Positions 1 through 9,581 of a DNA stretch of 64,000 nucleotides are shown here, one piece after another (the first letter of the stretch is position 1; every line of letters starts with the position of its first letter). The notes under the pieces were generated by a model that did not search any database, was not told where the DNA came from, and saw only the letters and a program-made list of their open reading frames with translations. The DNA is taken from the NCBI RefSeq assembly GCF_000186865.1, contig NW_008705562.1:1447014-1511013 (forward strand). The letters are read 5' to 3'. This DNA is from Aureococcus anophagefferens. Lineage: Eukaryota > Sar > Pelagophyceae > Pelagomonadales > Pelagomonadaceae. The translations under genes and the position numbers were made by a program.

Positions 1-182
1 CGCAGGCGCGCCGTTTCGTCGTAGGTTGCAGTTTCGTTTCGTCGTAAGTTTCGTATCGAACGTCTCTCTCTAGCGATGAGGCGGCCCACCGCGCCGACGC
101 CTACCTCGGGCAGAATCTACTCCGTAGGAGGCGAACGAGGTTAGATAGGCATGGGCGTCGGCGCGAGGCACGCGCGCCTCTC

Positions 183-752
183 CTAGGCGACGACGGCCGC
201 GCGGCGGGACGCCATGATCTGGGACTTTCGCCGCCGTTTCTTCGGCGGCGCGGGCGACGGCGCGGCGGCGGAGGGCGACAGCTCGAGCGTCACGGCCCGC
301 GGGCGGCCCATGGAGTACCGCGGGGGGAACTCGCCTTCGTCGTCGAAGGAGAGCCGCGTCGACGACAGGCTGTCGCGCGGCTCGTCGACGATGTGGTCCA
401 TCCGCAGGAAGCGGGGCGAGGGCAGGGCTTCGCTGTGGGAGTCCCGTCGAAGCCGGCGGTGCTCGCCCTCGCAGTCGAGGCACACGTGCTGAAATCGCGG
501 CGCGTCCGCGGCGTAATCCCACGACCCCTCGAGAAGCTCCAGGTGTTTCGTGCCGTCGCCGCAGAGGTAGCAGCAGGGCCCCTCCGACGCGGCCTCCGAC
601 TCTTCCTCGCTCTCGGGGTCGTCGGCCGATAGGTCGCGACAGAGACCGCAGAGGTCCAAGGTGTAATCGAATCCGTAGCGTGGGCCGATCAATTCCGACG
701 CGACGAAGCAACCTAGGCAGGCGTGCCCGGGTTCACCGGAGTAGTAGGACAT
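183..752 (-). CDS. CxxC-rich hypothetical protein with C-terminal basic cluster
   Basis: This 189-residue protein has four regularly spaced Cys pairs: CLGC (12-15), CGLC (35-38), CYLC (61-64) and CLDC (91-94). That spacing suggests one or two treble-clef or zinc-ribbon folds. An acidic stretch lies between the second and third pairs. A basic run, KKRRRK, near residues 174-179 could be a nuclear localisation signal. The start is the first Met, directly before the Cys-rich region. I do not recognise the family. A small zinc-binding nuclear or regulatory protein is inference from the Cys spacing and the basic tail. The gene lies on the same strand as the next one, about 260 bp away, and no shared function is apparent. 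The antisense frames here are GC-rich shadows. Confidence 0.6.
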   Translation of the reverse strand: MSYYSGEPGHACLGCFVASELIGPRYGFDYTLDLCGLCRDLSADDPESEEESEAASEGPCCYLCGDGTKHLELLEGSWDYAADAPRFQHVCLDCEGEHRRLRRDSHSEALPSPRFLRMDHIVDEPRDSLSSTRLSFDDEGEFPPRYSMGRPRAVTLELSPSAAAPSPAPPKKRRRKSQIMASRRAAVVA

Positions 753-1011
753 GAGCAGACAGAAGGATGGACGGCGTTAGCGTCGTGACGCCTGGTAGCG
801 GCGGTGGTTCTCGGCCGGTAGCCTCTCGCTCTTTTACTGGTTTTTTTAGTGCAAGGAGCTTTTGATCTCGCGACGTTGAAGGCAGGAACGCCGCAGAAGA
901 CGCTCTCGAGAGACATGGTTTGATTGCACATATACGTGAATTCAGGACGAGGCTGTCACTAACGTGCCACCGATACCCATTGCGCACAGGCGATCCAGCG
1001 CGAGCCGTTAC

Positions 1012-2235
1012 TCACCCCTTCCCCGCGGCGGCCGCCGCCGGCGCCGCGAAGAGCGCGAGCGCCCGGGCGACCCGCTCGTCGCCCTTGCGCCTTGCGACGT
1101 CGCGCGCGAGGCGGCGGAGCGTCGACACGTCCGCGACGAGGAGCTTCGCGCGGACGCGGTCCGCGGCGTCGGGCTCGAGGGCCCGCGCGGTTTCGAAGTC
1201 GTCGACGGCCGCGGACACGACGTCGTAGTCGTCGCGCCCGTCCGCCGCGGCCAGGGTCGCGATGACGTCGCGCGCGGGCAGGGGCGCGCCGCGGGGCACC
1301 GTGACGAGCGCCGCGGGCCGCGCGGCGCCCGAGGCGCTTCGGACGTCGAGCCAGGCGACGCGCGCGCCGGAGTCGCGGAGCGCGTCGGCGACGTCGCGCC
1401 GCGACCGCGCGCCCGTCTCGTGGTGGCTCAGCACGTCGAGCGCCGGCGTGCCCGGCCGGAAGCGGAAGCGGAAGCGGCCGACGGCGTCGACGCTCTTGGC
1501 GTCGCGGTCGTAGCGGAGCTCGCGGAAGTCGTCGCCCCGCTCGCCGTCGGCGAGAAAGGCGAAGAAGGCGGCCCCGCAGAGCGCCGCCTCGCCCCGGAGC
1601 GCGCCGAGCACGTCCGCCGCGACGGAGGACGCGACCGCGCGCCGCGCCTCGTCGCGCGCGAGCGCGAGCGCCAAGCGCGCGCCGAGCGGCGCGTCGGCCC
1701 ACTGCTTCTCGGCGCCGTCGAAGGACCCGGCGCCGAAGCAGGCGTCGAAGGCGCCCCGCAGGGCGTCGCAGGCGTCCAGGGAGCCGCAGTAGCGCGGCAT
1801 CGCGAGCGGCGGCCGCTTGCTGAGCGAGCCGTTGACGCCGTCCGCGTGCCTCAGGCACGTGATCGCGTCGCGCTCGCTGAGCGAAGCGCCGAAAGTCCGC
1901 GCGTCGACCTCGACGGCGCCGCCGGCCTCGGCGCGGCCCAGGCCGAGCTCGCGGAGCTTTCGGCACAGCGGCGCGTCGTCCCAGAGGCGCTGCGCCCACG
2001 GCACGCGGACGCGGCACTTGACGGACGTGACGGCGAGCTCCGGCGACCGGTCGTCGGGCGCGGGCTCCGCGGGGCCCGCGACCTTGTGGACGAGCGTCTT
2101 CGTCAGGTCGCCGAAGCGGTAGTGCTCCGGGCCCTCGCGCCGGCCCGCCTTGTGCTTCCAGCTCGACGCCGCCTCGCCGGTCACGGCGTGCGTCATCGTG
2201 ATCTCCACGGTGCCATCGGTGGCGGTCGTGCTCAT
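1012..2235 (-). CDS. hypothetical protein, 407 aa
   Basis: The frame stays open upstream to 2535, but those extra ~100 residues are low-complexity Ala/Arg/Ser. The reading from the internal Met at 2235 (MSTTATDGTVEITMTHAV) begins normal-looking protein, so I place the start there and treat the rest as 5' leader. The product has a conserved-looking N-terminal segment with SSWKHKAGRREGPEHYRFGD, then a mixed alpha/beta body with balanced hydrophobic and charged residues, and ends in an Ala-rich tail. No signal peptide, membrane segment or catalytic motif is visible. I do not recognise the family. That it is a real gene rests on its length and on its amino-acid composition compared with the other five frames. 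Confidence 0.5.
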   Translation of the reverse strand: MSTTATDGTVEITMTHAVTGEAASSWKHKAGRREGPEHYRFGDLTKTLVHKVAGPAEPAPDDRSPELAVTSVKCRVRVPWAQRLWDDAPLCRKLRELGLGRAEAGGAVEVDARTFGASLSERDAITCLRHADGVNGSLSKRPPLAMPRYCGSLDACDALRGAFDACFGAGSFDGAEKQWADAPLGARLALALARDEARRAVASSVAADVLGALRGEAALCGAAFFAFLADGERGDDFRELRYDRDAKSVDAVGRFRFRFRPGTPALDVLSHHETGARSRRDVADALRDSGARVAWLDVRSASGAARPAALVTVPRGAPLPARDVIATLAAADGRDDYDVVSAAVDDFETARALEPDAADRVRAKLLVADVSTLRRLARDVARRKGDERVARALALFAAPAAAAAGKG

Positions 2236-2803
2236 CGGCGCGGGCGCGTCGAGGCCGGCTGCGGCGGCGCTCGGTCTCGAGGCGGCGGCGGCGCTTGGCG
2301 CGTCGATGGTTGTTCTGCGGCCTTCCGCTCGGCCAGCGCGGGTCGACGCGGCGTCGATGGGCGCGCGCTCGGCCGTCGAGCCGCCCGCGTTGGGCGAACC
2401 GGAGCTGGGTTCCGTTCTATTAGCTTCGTTTCTTCGCGCGTCAGGCCCCCGAGTGGGGTACCGAGGCGCGGGCGGGAACGGAGGCGCGCCGCGCCGGGGA
2501 TGGCGCGCGGCGGACGCGCCTCGCCGAAGGCTCACGCGTGGCCTCGCGATGCACGGGGGGAGCTTCTCATGTTCAACCGACGCAAGCGCTGCCGCTTGTC
2601 GAGCAACGAATCGTAGTGTTACCTCGATCGGCGGCGGGCGCGAGTTTTGCTCGGTCCGCGGTGGTGGAGCGCCGCGGCGGCTTGGCGAGGCCGTTGGCGT
2701 GGGGCAGCGACGTCGCGCTGAACGCGGCGTCGGGAGCCCCGGGGGATAAATCTCTCAAAGGGGGAGGGGATGGGGGGGGTAGGGAGCGGCGCGTCTGCGG
2801 CTC

Positions 2804-2895
2804 GCCGCGGGGCATGGGCCCGCGGCGCCGTCCGACGCGCCCCCTCCGGTCCGCGGCCCGCGGCGCCGTCTGCCGCGGGGCATGGGCCCGCGGCG
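2804..2895. repeat. 24-bp direct repeat in a gene-poor spacer
   Basis: A 24-bp sequence starting GCCGCGGGGCATGGGC occurs at 2804-2827 and again, identically, at 2872-2895, so the copies are 68 bp apart. The repeat lies in the ~700-bp stretch 2236-2938 between the unknown gene and the RTX fragment. Several GC-rich open frames cross that stretch, but none has protein-like composition, and I see no gene in it. Confidence 0.6.
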
Positions 2896-2935
2896 GCACC
2901 GTGCGGCCGGACCGCGGATGACTCGAGGTCGCCGG

Positions 2936-3367
2936 TTAGGCGAAGGTGGCGTAGTTCGCGGGCGCGTCGATGCTCAGGCAAGTGACGTTCTCGAGGCCTT
3001 CGACGGAGACGGCCGCGGGATCGGCCGAGGTGATCGTGCCGTTGATCTCGTTCGCTTCGTCGTCGTCCTCGACCTTGATGTCGTAGAGAGCTCTCACGCC
3101 GGTGTCGACGTTAGCCTCGCCCTCGCAATCATCTGCGTAGAGAGCCTCCCCGATCATCGAGCACGAGTCGTGATCAGGACCACCGAAAACGTAATATGAG
3201 CCGTCTCCGCTGATGATGATGGTGTCGTCGCCGTGTCCACCGTGGACGTAGGACGCTTCGTTTCCGATGATCGTGATGGTGTCGTTACCGTTGCCGTCAA
3301 GGATGTCATTCGCGTCGTTTCCGTTGATGCTGATCTGCGTGTGGCGCGACTCGTCGCGGCCGAGCCC
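2936..3367 (-). CDS. 3' exon or fragment of a protein with RTX-type Ca2+-binding repeats
   Basis: Reading the minus strand from about 3367 to a stop at 2936-2938 gives ~143 residues. They contain glycine/aspartate nonapeptide-like repeats, including LDGNGNDTITIIGNEA and HGGHGDDTIIISGDGS. These match the GGxGxDxUx pattern of hemolysin-type (RTX) calcium-binding beta-rolls. A different, acidic, non-repetitive C-terminus follows. Upstream the frame meets a TAG at about 3389, but a plausible splice acceptor (ctgcag) sits at 3368-3373. This may therefore be the last exon of a split gene whose earlier exons lie in or beyond the repeat-rich spacer. Otherwise it is a truncated remnant. The base composition is less GC-rich than the neighbours. 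The repeats indicate a likely secreted or cell-surface protein. No function beyond Ca2+ binding can be assigned. Confidence 0.45.
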   Translation of the reverse strand, partial: GLGRDESRHTQISINGNDANDILDGNGNDTITIIGNEASYVHGGHGDDTIIISGDGSYYVFGGPDHDSCSMIGEALYADDCEGEANVDTGVRALYDIKVEDDDEANEINGTITSADPAAVSVEGLENVTCLSIDAPANYATFA

Positions 3368-3413
3368 CTGCAGCCGCGCCGTACCCGTCTACGGGATATG
3401 GATGCCCAAAACC

Positions 3414-3490
3414 GAAATACCCGGTATGGGAAAACGGGCCCGGGTATATACCGGTATATACCGGTATTTTACCATACCGGTATTTACCCT
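3414..3490. repeat. AT-rich ACCGGTAT repeat cluster with imperfect palindrome
   Basis: The octamer ACCGGTAT (or its TATACCGG overlap) recurs several times. Bases 3442-3457 (GGGTATATACCGGTAT) and 3474-3489 form an inverted repeat with one mismatch, and the 20-mer ATACCGGTATATACCGGTAT inside the cluster is its own reverse complement. Its composition contrasts sharply with the GC-rich surroundings. It could be the core of a small non-autonomous element or a replication-slippage palindrome. Confidence 0.6.
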
Positions 3491-3687
3491 CCGAAATACT
3501 CCGGCCGCCATACGCGAAACCGCCGCGTCGCTGCGCGCGTCTCGCGCGAACGCGCGCCCGCGTTTCGGACACCGAGAGCTACCGCAACTCGGCTCGTTCC
3601 GATATATAGAAAGGAGCGGAGAAGAAGGCGGGAAGGTCGCGTGCACGCGCCCTGTGAATTTCGCGCATTTCGCGCCGCTCGCCCAAA

Positions 3688-3720
3688 GGCAACAAGTTTT
3701 TGGTTGCCTGCGGAGGGCTG
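3688..3720 (+). repeat. left copy of an inverted hairpin repeat
   Basis: The sequence folds on itself (GGCAAC, loop, GTTGCC) and is followed by TGCGGAGGG. Its reverse complement recurs about 1 kb away at 4736-4763 with a 3-base indel. The two copies point toward each other across the gene-poor segment 3721-4735, as the terminal inverted repeats of an element would. No target duplication is obvious next to either copy. Confidence 0.55.
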
Positions 3721-4735
3721 GAAAATCGATTTTTTTTATCGACCTCGCGCGGTGGCCCCGTGTCGCCACCCGTCCAAAGCGTCCTTCAGGGATGTTGGAG
3801 CTTGTCTGCGATCATGGTAGCTCGTCGCTAGTGAAAAGTTATGCCCGAAAAACCGAGAACATACGTAGGAAGTACGCCGCGGTCCGCGGACGCCGAAAAC
3901 GTACTGAAATTTTTTTCTCCGGCTTGGCTCTTCGTTGTTGCCGTCGCTGGACGCGCCGTTTGGGGCGTCCCGAACGACCCTCCAAACCCCCAGGGCCACC
4001 GCTATGGACACGCTATGCGCCGCGCAGTTCTCCGGATCTATAGAGGAACTCGGTGGATCCCGCTGCAGACCGCGGACGTGCGGATCACGGTCGTAGGACG
4101 TGGATCCAACGCTGAGGCGATGGTGCTGGTGGTAGTAGGAGTCCGTCCAGGCCGTATGGCCAGCGCACGCGCGTATTTCATGGCGCCACAGTGGCCTCGA
4201 AAGTGCCTCTTTGGAGAGGACCGGTTTGAGCGCGTTGGCGCGGATCATCCAGCCCAGCGGTCGCGTGAGGCTGCGGAGGCCTCGTCCATGTACCACTCCG
4301 CCCGGCCATATCGTTCGAAGTGGTCGGATCGACGCCAGTGGGTCCAAACGCCGCGCTCTAGCGGTTTGGCGCCTGCGAGAACGCCTTGGAGCGAGGGTGT
4401 GCCACACAGTCCTGAGTACGCTCGAACCTGACCCAAACTTGATTTTCGGTTCCCCGTGACGTTTCCGGAGGTCGCTGTCGCGAATGGGTCAGGACTCACC
4501 GTGGAGATCTCGCGCACCTCGACGACCGACCCACCAAATCGGACGTTCCGGCGCACGTTAGAACGCCGCGGCAGCGAGTCGCGCGACGAAAACTTCACGC
4601 GCGCCTTCGAGCAAGGTCTTTGGCCGAGCCCCGGACGGCGCGGCGCGGCCAACGAGCACGCGGAACCGCGCCGACGCGGCTGCCTTCGCGCAGCTCTGCG
4701 AGGCGCTGTCGTCGTCTCGAGCGTATTTTTTGTCC

Positions 4736-4763
4736 GACCCTCCGCAGGCAACCAAAAAGTTGC
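4736..4763 (-). repeat. right copy of the inverted hairpin repeat
   Basis: The plus strand reads CCCTCCGCAGGCAACC and continues to AAAAAGTTGC. This is the reverse complement of 3688-3716, apart from three bases missing beside the T run. It forms the same small hairpin (GCAAC/GTTGC) and lies about 75 bp upstream of the predicted Ca2+-ATPase start. Confidence 0.55.
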
Positions 4764-4836
4764 ACTTTCGCTCGAGAGGCACCTCCCGGCGTCGTCGAGC
4801 ATTGCGGCGACATCCCCACAGAAACGAAACGCGCAG

Positions 4837-7341
4837 ATGGGGGACGGCGTGTCCGAGAAGGACTCGCTCCGGCGGGGCCGGTCGCGGAGCCAGTCCTTCG
4901 AGGGCAAGTCGCGGTCGCGGTCCGCGAGCGTGGAAAAGGACTTCGACCCCCTGAAGACGGAGCTCACGCGCGACGAGTTCGTCGCCTACGTCGAGAACCC
5001 GCGGAAGCAGCCCGCGCGGGGCATCTCCTACACGGAGGCCCTCGCGGCGCCGCCCGAGGTCGCGACGCCCGTCCGCGAGGCGCTCGACAAGGCGCGGCAC
5101 AAGCACCGCTTCGACGACCCGAAGAAGCGCGTCTTCTCCCAGGCTTCCGCCCAGAAGCTCAACGAGCTCGCGAACATCGACGACGCCCTCGAGTTCGACT
5201 TCACGAACCAGGCCGAGCTCCACAACATCGACAAGGCTAAACTCGCGCACGAGCTCCGGTCCGACCTCGAGAGGGGCCTGCCCGCGGAGCTCGCGGCGGA
5301 GAAGCTGGCCGAGGACGGCCCCAACGAGCTCGAGAAGCCGCCGCGCGTGACCTTTTTCGTCCTCTTCCTCATCCAGCTGAGCCAGATCATCACGCTCCTC
5401 CTCATCGCCGCGTGCGTCGCGTCGGCCTGCGTCAACGCGACGGACGCCGCGAGGCGCGGCTCCGCGCTGTCCTACGTCGACTCCATCGCCATCTTCATCA
5501 TCGTCTTCCTCAACGCCTACATCGCCGCGGCGTCGGAGAACGCGGCGAACGGCGCCCTCGAGGCGCTCGACGCGCTGTCGTCGCCCGTGTCCGTCGCCGT
5601 GCGCGACGGCGAGGAGGTCGAGCTCGACTCGACGCAACTGGTCGTCGGCGACGTCATCCTCCTCGCCACGGGCGACGTCGTGCCCGCGGACTGCCGCGTC
5701 GTCCGGGCCGCGGACCTCAAGGTCAACGAGATGCTGCTCACGGGCGAGTCCGAGGACGTGTCGAAGACCGACAAGGTCAAGCCGAAGAAGCCCGGCGCGG
5801 CCGCGAAGCTCACGGAGGACACGATGATCTTCTCGTCGTGCACGGTCAAGGCGGGCAACTGCCGCGCCCTCGTCGTCCACACGGGCATGCGCACGCGCGT
5901 CGGCCAGATCGCGGCGTTGCTCACGGACGACGCGGGCGCCAAGGGCGCGGGCTGCCTCCCGGACACCAAGGGCAACATGACGCCGCTCCAGGTCCAGCTC
6001 GAGAAGCTCGCCGTGAAGATCGGCGTCCTCGCCATCGCCTGCTGCGTCATCGTCTTCGTCGTCGGCGCGGCGATGGAGGTGCCGGACCCCGAGGGCAACG
6101 TGCCGTCGTGGCTCTACATGATCCTCATCGCCGTGACGCTGACCGTCGCGGCCATCCCCGAGGGCCTGCCCCTCACCGTGACCATCTCGTTGTCGACGGG
6201 CTGCAGCGACATGGTCAAGGAGAACGTGCTCGTGCGGAAGATCGCGGCCGTCGAGACGCTCGGCTCCGCGTCCGTCATCTGCACGGACAAGACGGGCACG
6301 CTGACCGAGGGCAAGATGCGCTGCGTCAAGGCCCTGTTCGGCGGCGAGGACTACGTCGTCTCCGGCCGGGGCTTCGACCCGACCGTCGGCTCCGTCGGCG
6401 TCGCCGGCGCCGTGCCGGGGCCGGACCTCGCGTTCGCCGAGGGCGACGACGCCCGGGCGCACGCGAACGTGCGCGCCGCCCTCGCGTCGGCCGTGCTCTG
6501 CTGCTCGACGACGCTGAACCGCGTCGAGGACGAGAGCGGCGCGATGGTCTGGACGCCCAAGGGCAACTCGTCCGAGGCGCCGATCGTCGTCGCCGCGGCC
6601 AAGTGCGGCCTCTGGGCCGCGGACCTCGAGCCCCTCTTCCCGCGCGCGACGGAGATCCCCTTCTCCTCGAGCCGCAAGATGATGGCCGTGGTGACGGCCG
6701 GCGGCGCGCTCGACGGCGCGCCCAAGGCCGTCGGTCTGGCGTCGCCGTACGTCGCGCACGTCAAGGGCGCGCCGAACTACGTCCTCGAGTCCTGCGCCAA
6801 GACGTTGCGCCCCGACGGCTCCGTGGGGGCCCTCGACGCGGCGACGCGCGCCAAGATCGACGCCACCGTCGACGCGCTGAGCTCCGAGGCGCTCCGGGTC
6901 CTCGCGATCGCGTGCGCGCCCCTGCGGTCCCTGCCCTACGACGACGAGGCGGACGTCGAGGACAAGCTCAGCGCCATCCTCGGCGGGGGCCTCACGTTCC
7001 TCGGCCTCGTCGCGTCCATCGACCCCGAGCGCCAGGGCGTCAAGGCCGCGATCGCGACGGCGAACTCCGCGACGGTCCGCACGGTGATGATCACGGGCGA
7101 CTACCTCAAGACGGCCCAGGCCATCGCGCGGAACATCGGCATCCTCGCGGCCGACGGGTCCCAGGACGGCGACGCCGTCGACTGCGGCAGCCTGCGGCCC
7201 GGCGGCGGCGACGACTACCTCGACGAGCCGGCCATGGACGCGCTCACGCTGCGCGTCAACGTCTTCGCGCGCGCCAAGCCCGAGGACAAGCTCGAGATCG
7301 TCAAGTCGCTCCAGCGCCAGGGCTTCGTGAGCGCCATGACG

Positions 7342-7374
<33 letters not shown>

Positions 7375-8372
7375 GAGGCGGACATCGGCGTGTCCATGGG
7401 CCTCGAGGGCACGGAGGTCGCCAAGGGCGCGTCCGACATGATCCTCACGGACGACAACTTCTGCTCCATCGTCAAGGCCGTCGAGAAGGGCCGCGGCATC
7501 TACAGTGGCATCGAGAAGTTCGTGTCCTTCATCATGTCCGTCCACTTCGCGGAGGTCCTCCAGATCTTCCTCTGCGTCGTCTCGGGCCTGCCGATCATGC
7601 GCGAGCCGCTCCAGATCCTCTTCCTCGTCCTCGTCACGGACCTGCCGCCGGCCATCGCTTTGGGCGTCGAGCCGCCGGAGAAGGGCCTCATGGACAAGAA
7701 GCCGCGGCCCAAGGCCCAGCCCGTCATCATGCCCTGGATGTGGAAGTGCATCATCGCGAACGGCATGATCATGACCGCGGGCATCACGGCGACCTACGTC
7801 GTCGCGCTCCACGCCTACGCGGGCACCTACCTCACGGAGAACATCGACCGCAAGACGCGCGACTCCTGCGTCGTCTGGGGCTCGGGCATGTTCTCGTCGA
7901 CNAAGTACGAGGAGTTCGCGACGAGGGCGACGACGACAACTTCGCCGAGTGCACGGAGTTCGCCATCCGCAAGGCGCGCACCGTCGCGTTCATCGCCCTG
8001 GTCTGGGCCGAGAACATCCGCGCCTACACCGCGCGGTCCTTCACGGAGCCCATCTGGGTCAAGACGTTCTCGAACCCGACGATGAACAAGGCCATCGCGT
8101 CGGCCCAGGCCGCGCTTTGGTGCGCGCTCCTGGTGCCCGGCCTCTCCACGTCCGTCATGGGCCTCTACCCCTTGGGGGACCCGGGCCTCAGCGGCAACTC
8201 GACGGACTCGATCCAGTGGTGGGGCTGGGTCCTCGCGGCCGTCGGCGCCGTCGCCTGCGGCGCCGGCTGCGAGCTCTACAAGCTTTACATCAAGCTCACC
8301 GTCGGCGACCCCCACGACACGGTCCCCGGCTACGAAACGGTGGCGGTCAAGCCCGCGCTCGAGCTCCCCTAG
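4837..8372 (+). CDS. P-type Ca2+-transporting ATPase (type II); frame broken near 7902-7930
   Basis: This is a primary ion pump of the P-type ATPase superfamily, type II (SERCA/PMCA group), probably moving Ca2+ out of the cytosol. Visible motifs are TGES near residue 301 (actuator domain), PEGLP at 441-445 in the central membrane helix, and CTDKTGTLTEG with the phosphorylated Asp at 484. TGDGVNDAP lies at about 835-843, followed by the C-terminal cation-ATPase helices. I place the start at MGDGVSEKDSLRRGRSRS, a Ser/Arg-rich cytosolic leader. The frame is open further upstream but is low complexity there. At 7902 the sequence has an N. Just after it the protein continues in another frame (EGDDDNFAECTEF), which means one base is missing between about 7902 and 7930. 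This is most likely a base-calling error. Corrected length is ~1178 aa. The exact ion is inferred from the family. Confidence 0.85.
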
Positions 8373-8470
8373 GGGCGCGCCCCCCCCCCCCGGTCCGCGG
8401 AGCGCGCGAAGCGGCGCCTCCCGACCCCTGTCTGTTGCACATGCCCGCCCCCCGGCCCCGCTAAAGAAAC

Positions 8471-9349
8471 TCACGTGCTATCGCGAGAGACGTCGACGTC
8501 GAGGAGGACGAACTTGACGCGGCGGTAGTCGCCGGCCTCGTGGCCGAAGATCGCCTCCGCCGCGGCCCCGGGCACCGTGGCCGGGTCGAAGGACGGCGGC
8601 ACCTTGGCCAGGACCCGCCGGAAGCTCCGGCGCCGCGCGAGGGCCAGCAGGTCCTCGAGGAGCGGCAGGGCGCTCAGCGGCGTCGCCGTCTTGTTCCAGT
8701 CGACGCCCCAGGGCGGGTCGACGAAGAGGACGTCCGCGGACCTGTCCTCGGGCAGCTTCGTCGCGTCGCCGCACGCGAAGGTGATGTCGACGCCGTAGAG
8801 CTTCGCGTTGTGCCGCGCGAGGTCGAGGCGATGGCGGTCGACGTCGACGGCGAGGACCGCGCAGCCCGCGCGCGCGAAGCCGATCGCGTTGCCGCCGCAG
8901 CCGCACGTCGCGTCGACGACCGATGTCCCGCGCGCGCGCGCGCCGACGTCGAGCGCGAGCCGCTCGGGCGTCAGGCTGAACTTGCCCTCGGCGTCGAGCC
9001 TGGCGCCGCGCCGCGCGAAGCCCGGGCTCGTCGTCCGCCGGCGCCGCGCGTCCTCGAGCCGCGCGCCGCGGACCGCCGCGCGCGGCAGCTTCGGCGTCGC
9101 GACGACGTCGAGCTTGCGGCCGCCGAGGCCGACGCCGCGGAGCCGCGCGGCGAGGTCGCAGGCGTTTCGCGTCGTGAGGTCGCAGGCGAGGCCGCCGTCG
9201 TCCTCTGGCTGCCAGGCGCCGTCGCCGAGGAGCCGCTCGTGCGGGACCCAGGCTGGCACGTGTTTGACGACGACGCGGTGCGTGAACGGTTTCTTCGACG
9301 TCAGCGACGATGATACTGAAAGCGCGAGCGCCCAGGCGACGAGGCGCAT
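8471..9349 (-). CDS. TGS1-like methyltransferase (trimethylguanosine-synthase fold)
   Basis: This is a 292-aa SAM-dependent methyltransferase. Residues 143-153 (SVVDATCGCGG) form the glycine-rich SAM loop. AVDVDRHRLDLARHNAKLYG follows as motif II. FVDPPWG (209-215) is the catalytic motif typical of TGS1 and related Met10-like enzymes, which stack the m7G cap base on Trp. By family it would convert m7G caps of snRNA/snoRNA to trimethylguanosine. A guanine-N2 tRNA or rRNA methylase is the alternative. The N-terminus (MRLVAWALALSVSSSLT) is hydrophobic and could be an organelle leader, which would be unusual for nuclear TGS1. The gene is convergent with the Ca2+-ATPase, with 98 bp between stops. 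Confidence 0.7.
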   Translation of the reverse strand: MRLVAWALALSVSSSLTSKKPFTHRVVVKHVPAWVPHERLLGDGAWQPEDDGGLACDLTTRNACDLAARLRGVGLGGRKLDVVATPKLPRAAVRGARLEDARRRRTTSPGFARRGARLDAEGKFSLTPERLALDVGARARGTSVVDATCGCGGNAIGFARAGCAVLAVDVDRHRLDLARHNAKLYGVDITFACGDATKLPEDRSADVLFVDPPWGVDWNKTATPLSALPLLEDLLALARRRSFRRVLAKVPPSFDPATVPGAAAEAIFGHEAGDYRRVKFVLLDVDVSRDST

Positions 9350-9581
9350 TGCACAGATGCTCTTCGCTGGAGCGACGCTCTCTTAACGCGCAGGAGTTAT
9401 CGCTGAAGTGATGCAACAGAGCGCGGCCATGCTGCCGCAGTGTGGCGACAATCAGCGGCATCTCCTACCTCAAGCTAGTGGGTCGACGTATGGCCTCTGC
9501 GGCGCTGCGACATGGTCCGGAACACGGTCCGGAACGCCGTCGACAGACGCCAAAGACCGCGGCAAACGCCTCCGCACAACC

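Larger units (their letters stand above)
3391..4836. other. 1.4-kb spacer without a supportable gene
   Basis: This stretch is lower in GC than its surroundings and rich in T/A runs. It holds the ACCGGTAT cluster and two inverted hairpin repeats. Open frames of about 190-260 codons exist on both strands, but none has a protein-like composition or a recognisable motif, and the frames overlap one another. It probably contains upstream exons or UTR of flanking genes plus decayed mobile-element sequence. I annotate no coding region here. Confidence 0.5.

Noticed and set aside
959..2616. Long open frames on the opposite strand of the unknown gene
   Set aside because: They are Arg/Ala/Gly-rich throughout with no motif. 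GC-rich codons leave all frames open, so these are shadows.
2150..2921. Plus-strand frames in 2150-2921
   Set aside because: Low-complexity translation with a direct repeat in the middle; no protein-like pattern.
3736..4431. Overlapping open frames on both strands in the spacer before the ATPase
   Set aside because: No domain, no coherent composition, and they overlap one another. They start or end in repeat sequence.
4558..7812. 1084-codon minus-strand frame antisense to the Ca2+-ATPase
   Set aside because: Composition is dominated by Arg, Asp, Glu and Leu, typical of the complement of a GC3-rich gene. The plus strand has all P-type ATPase motifs.
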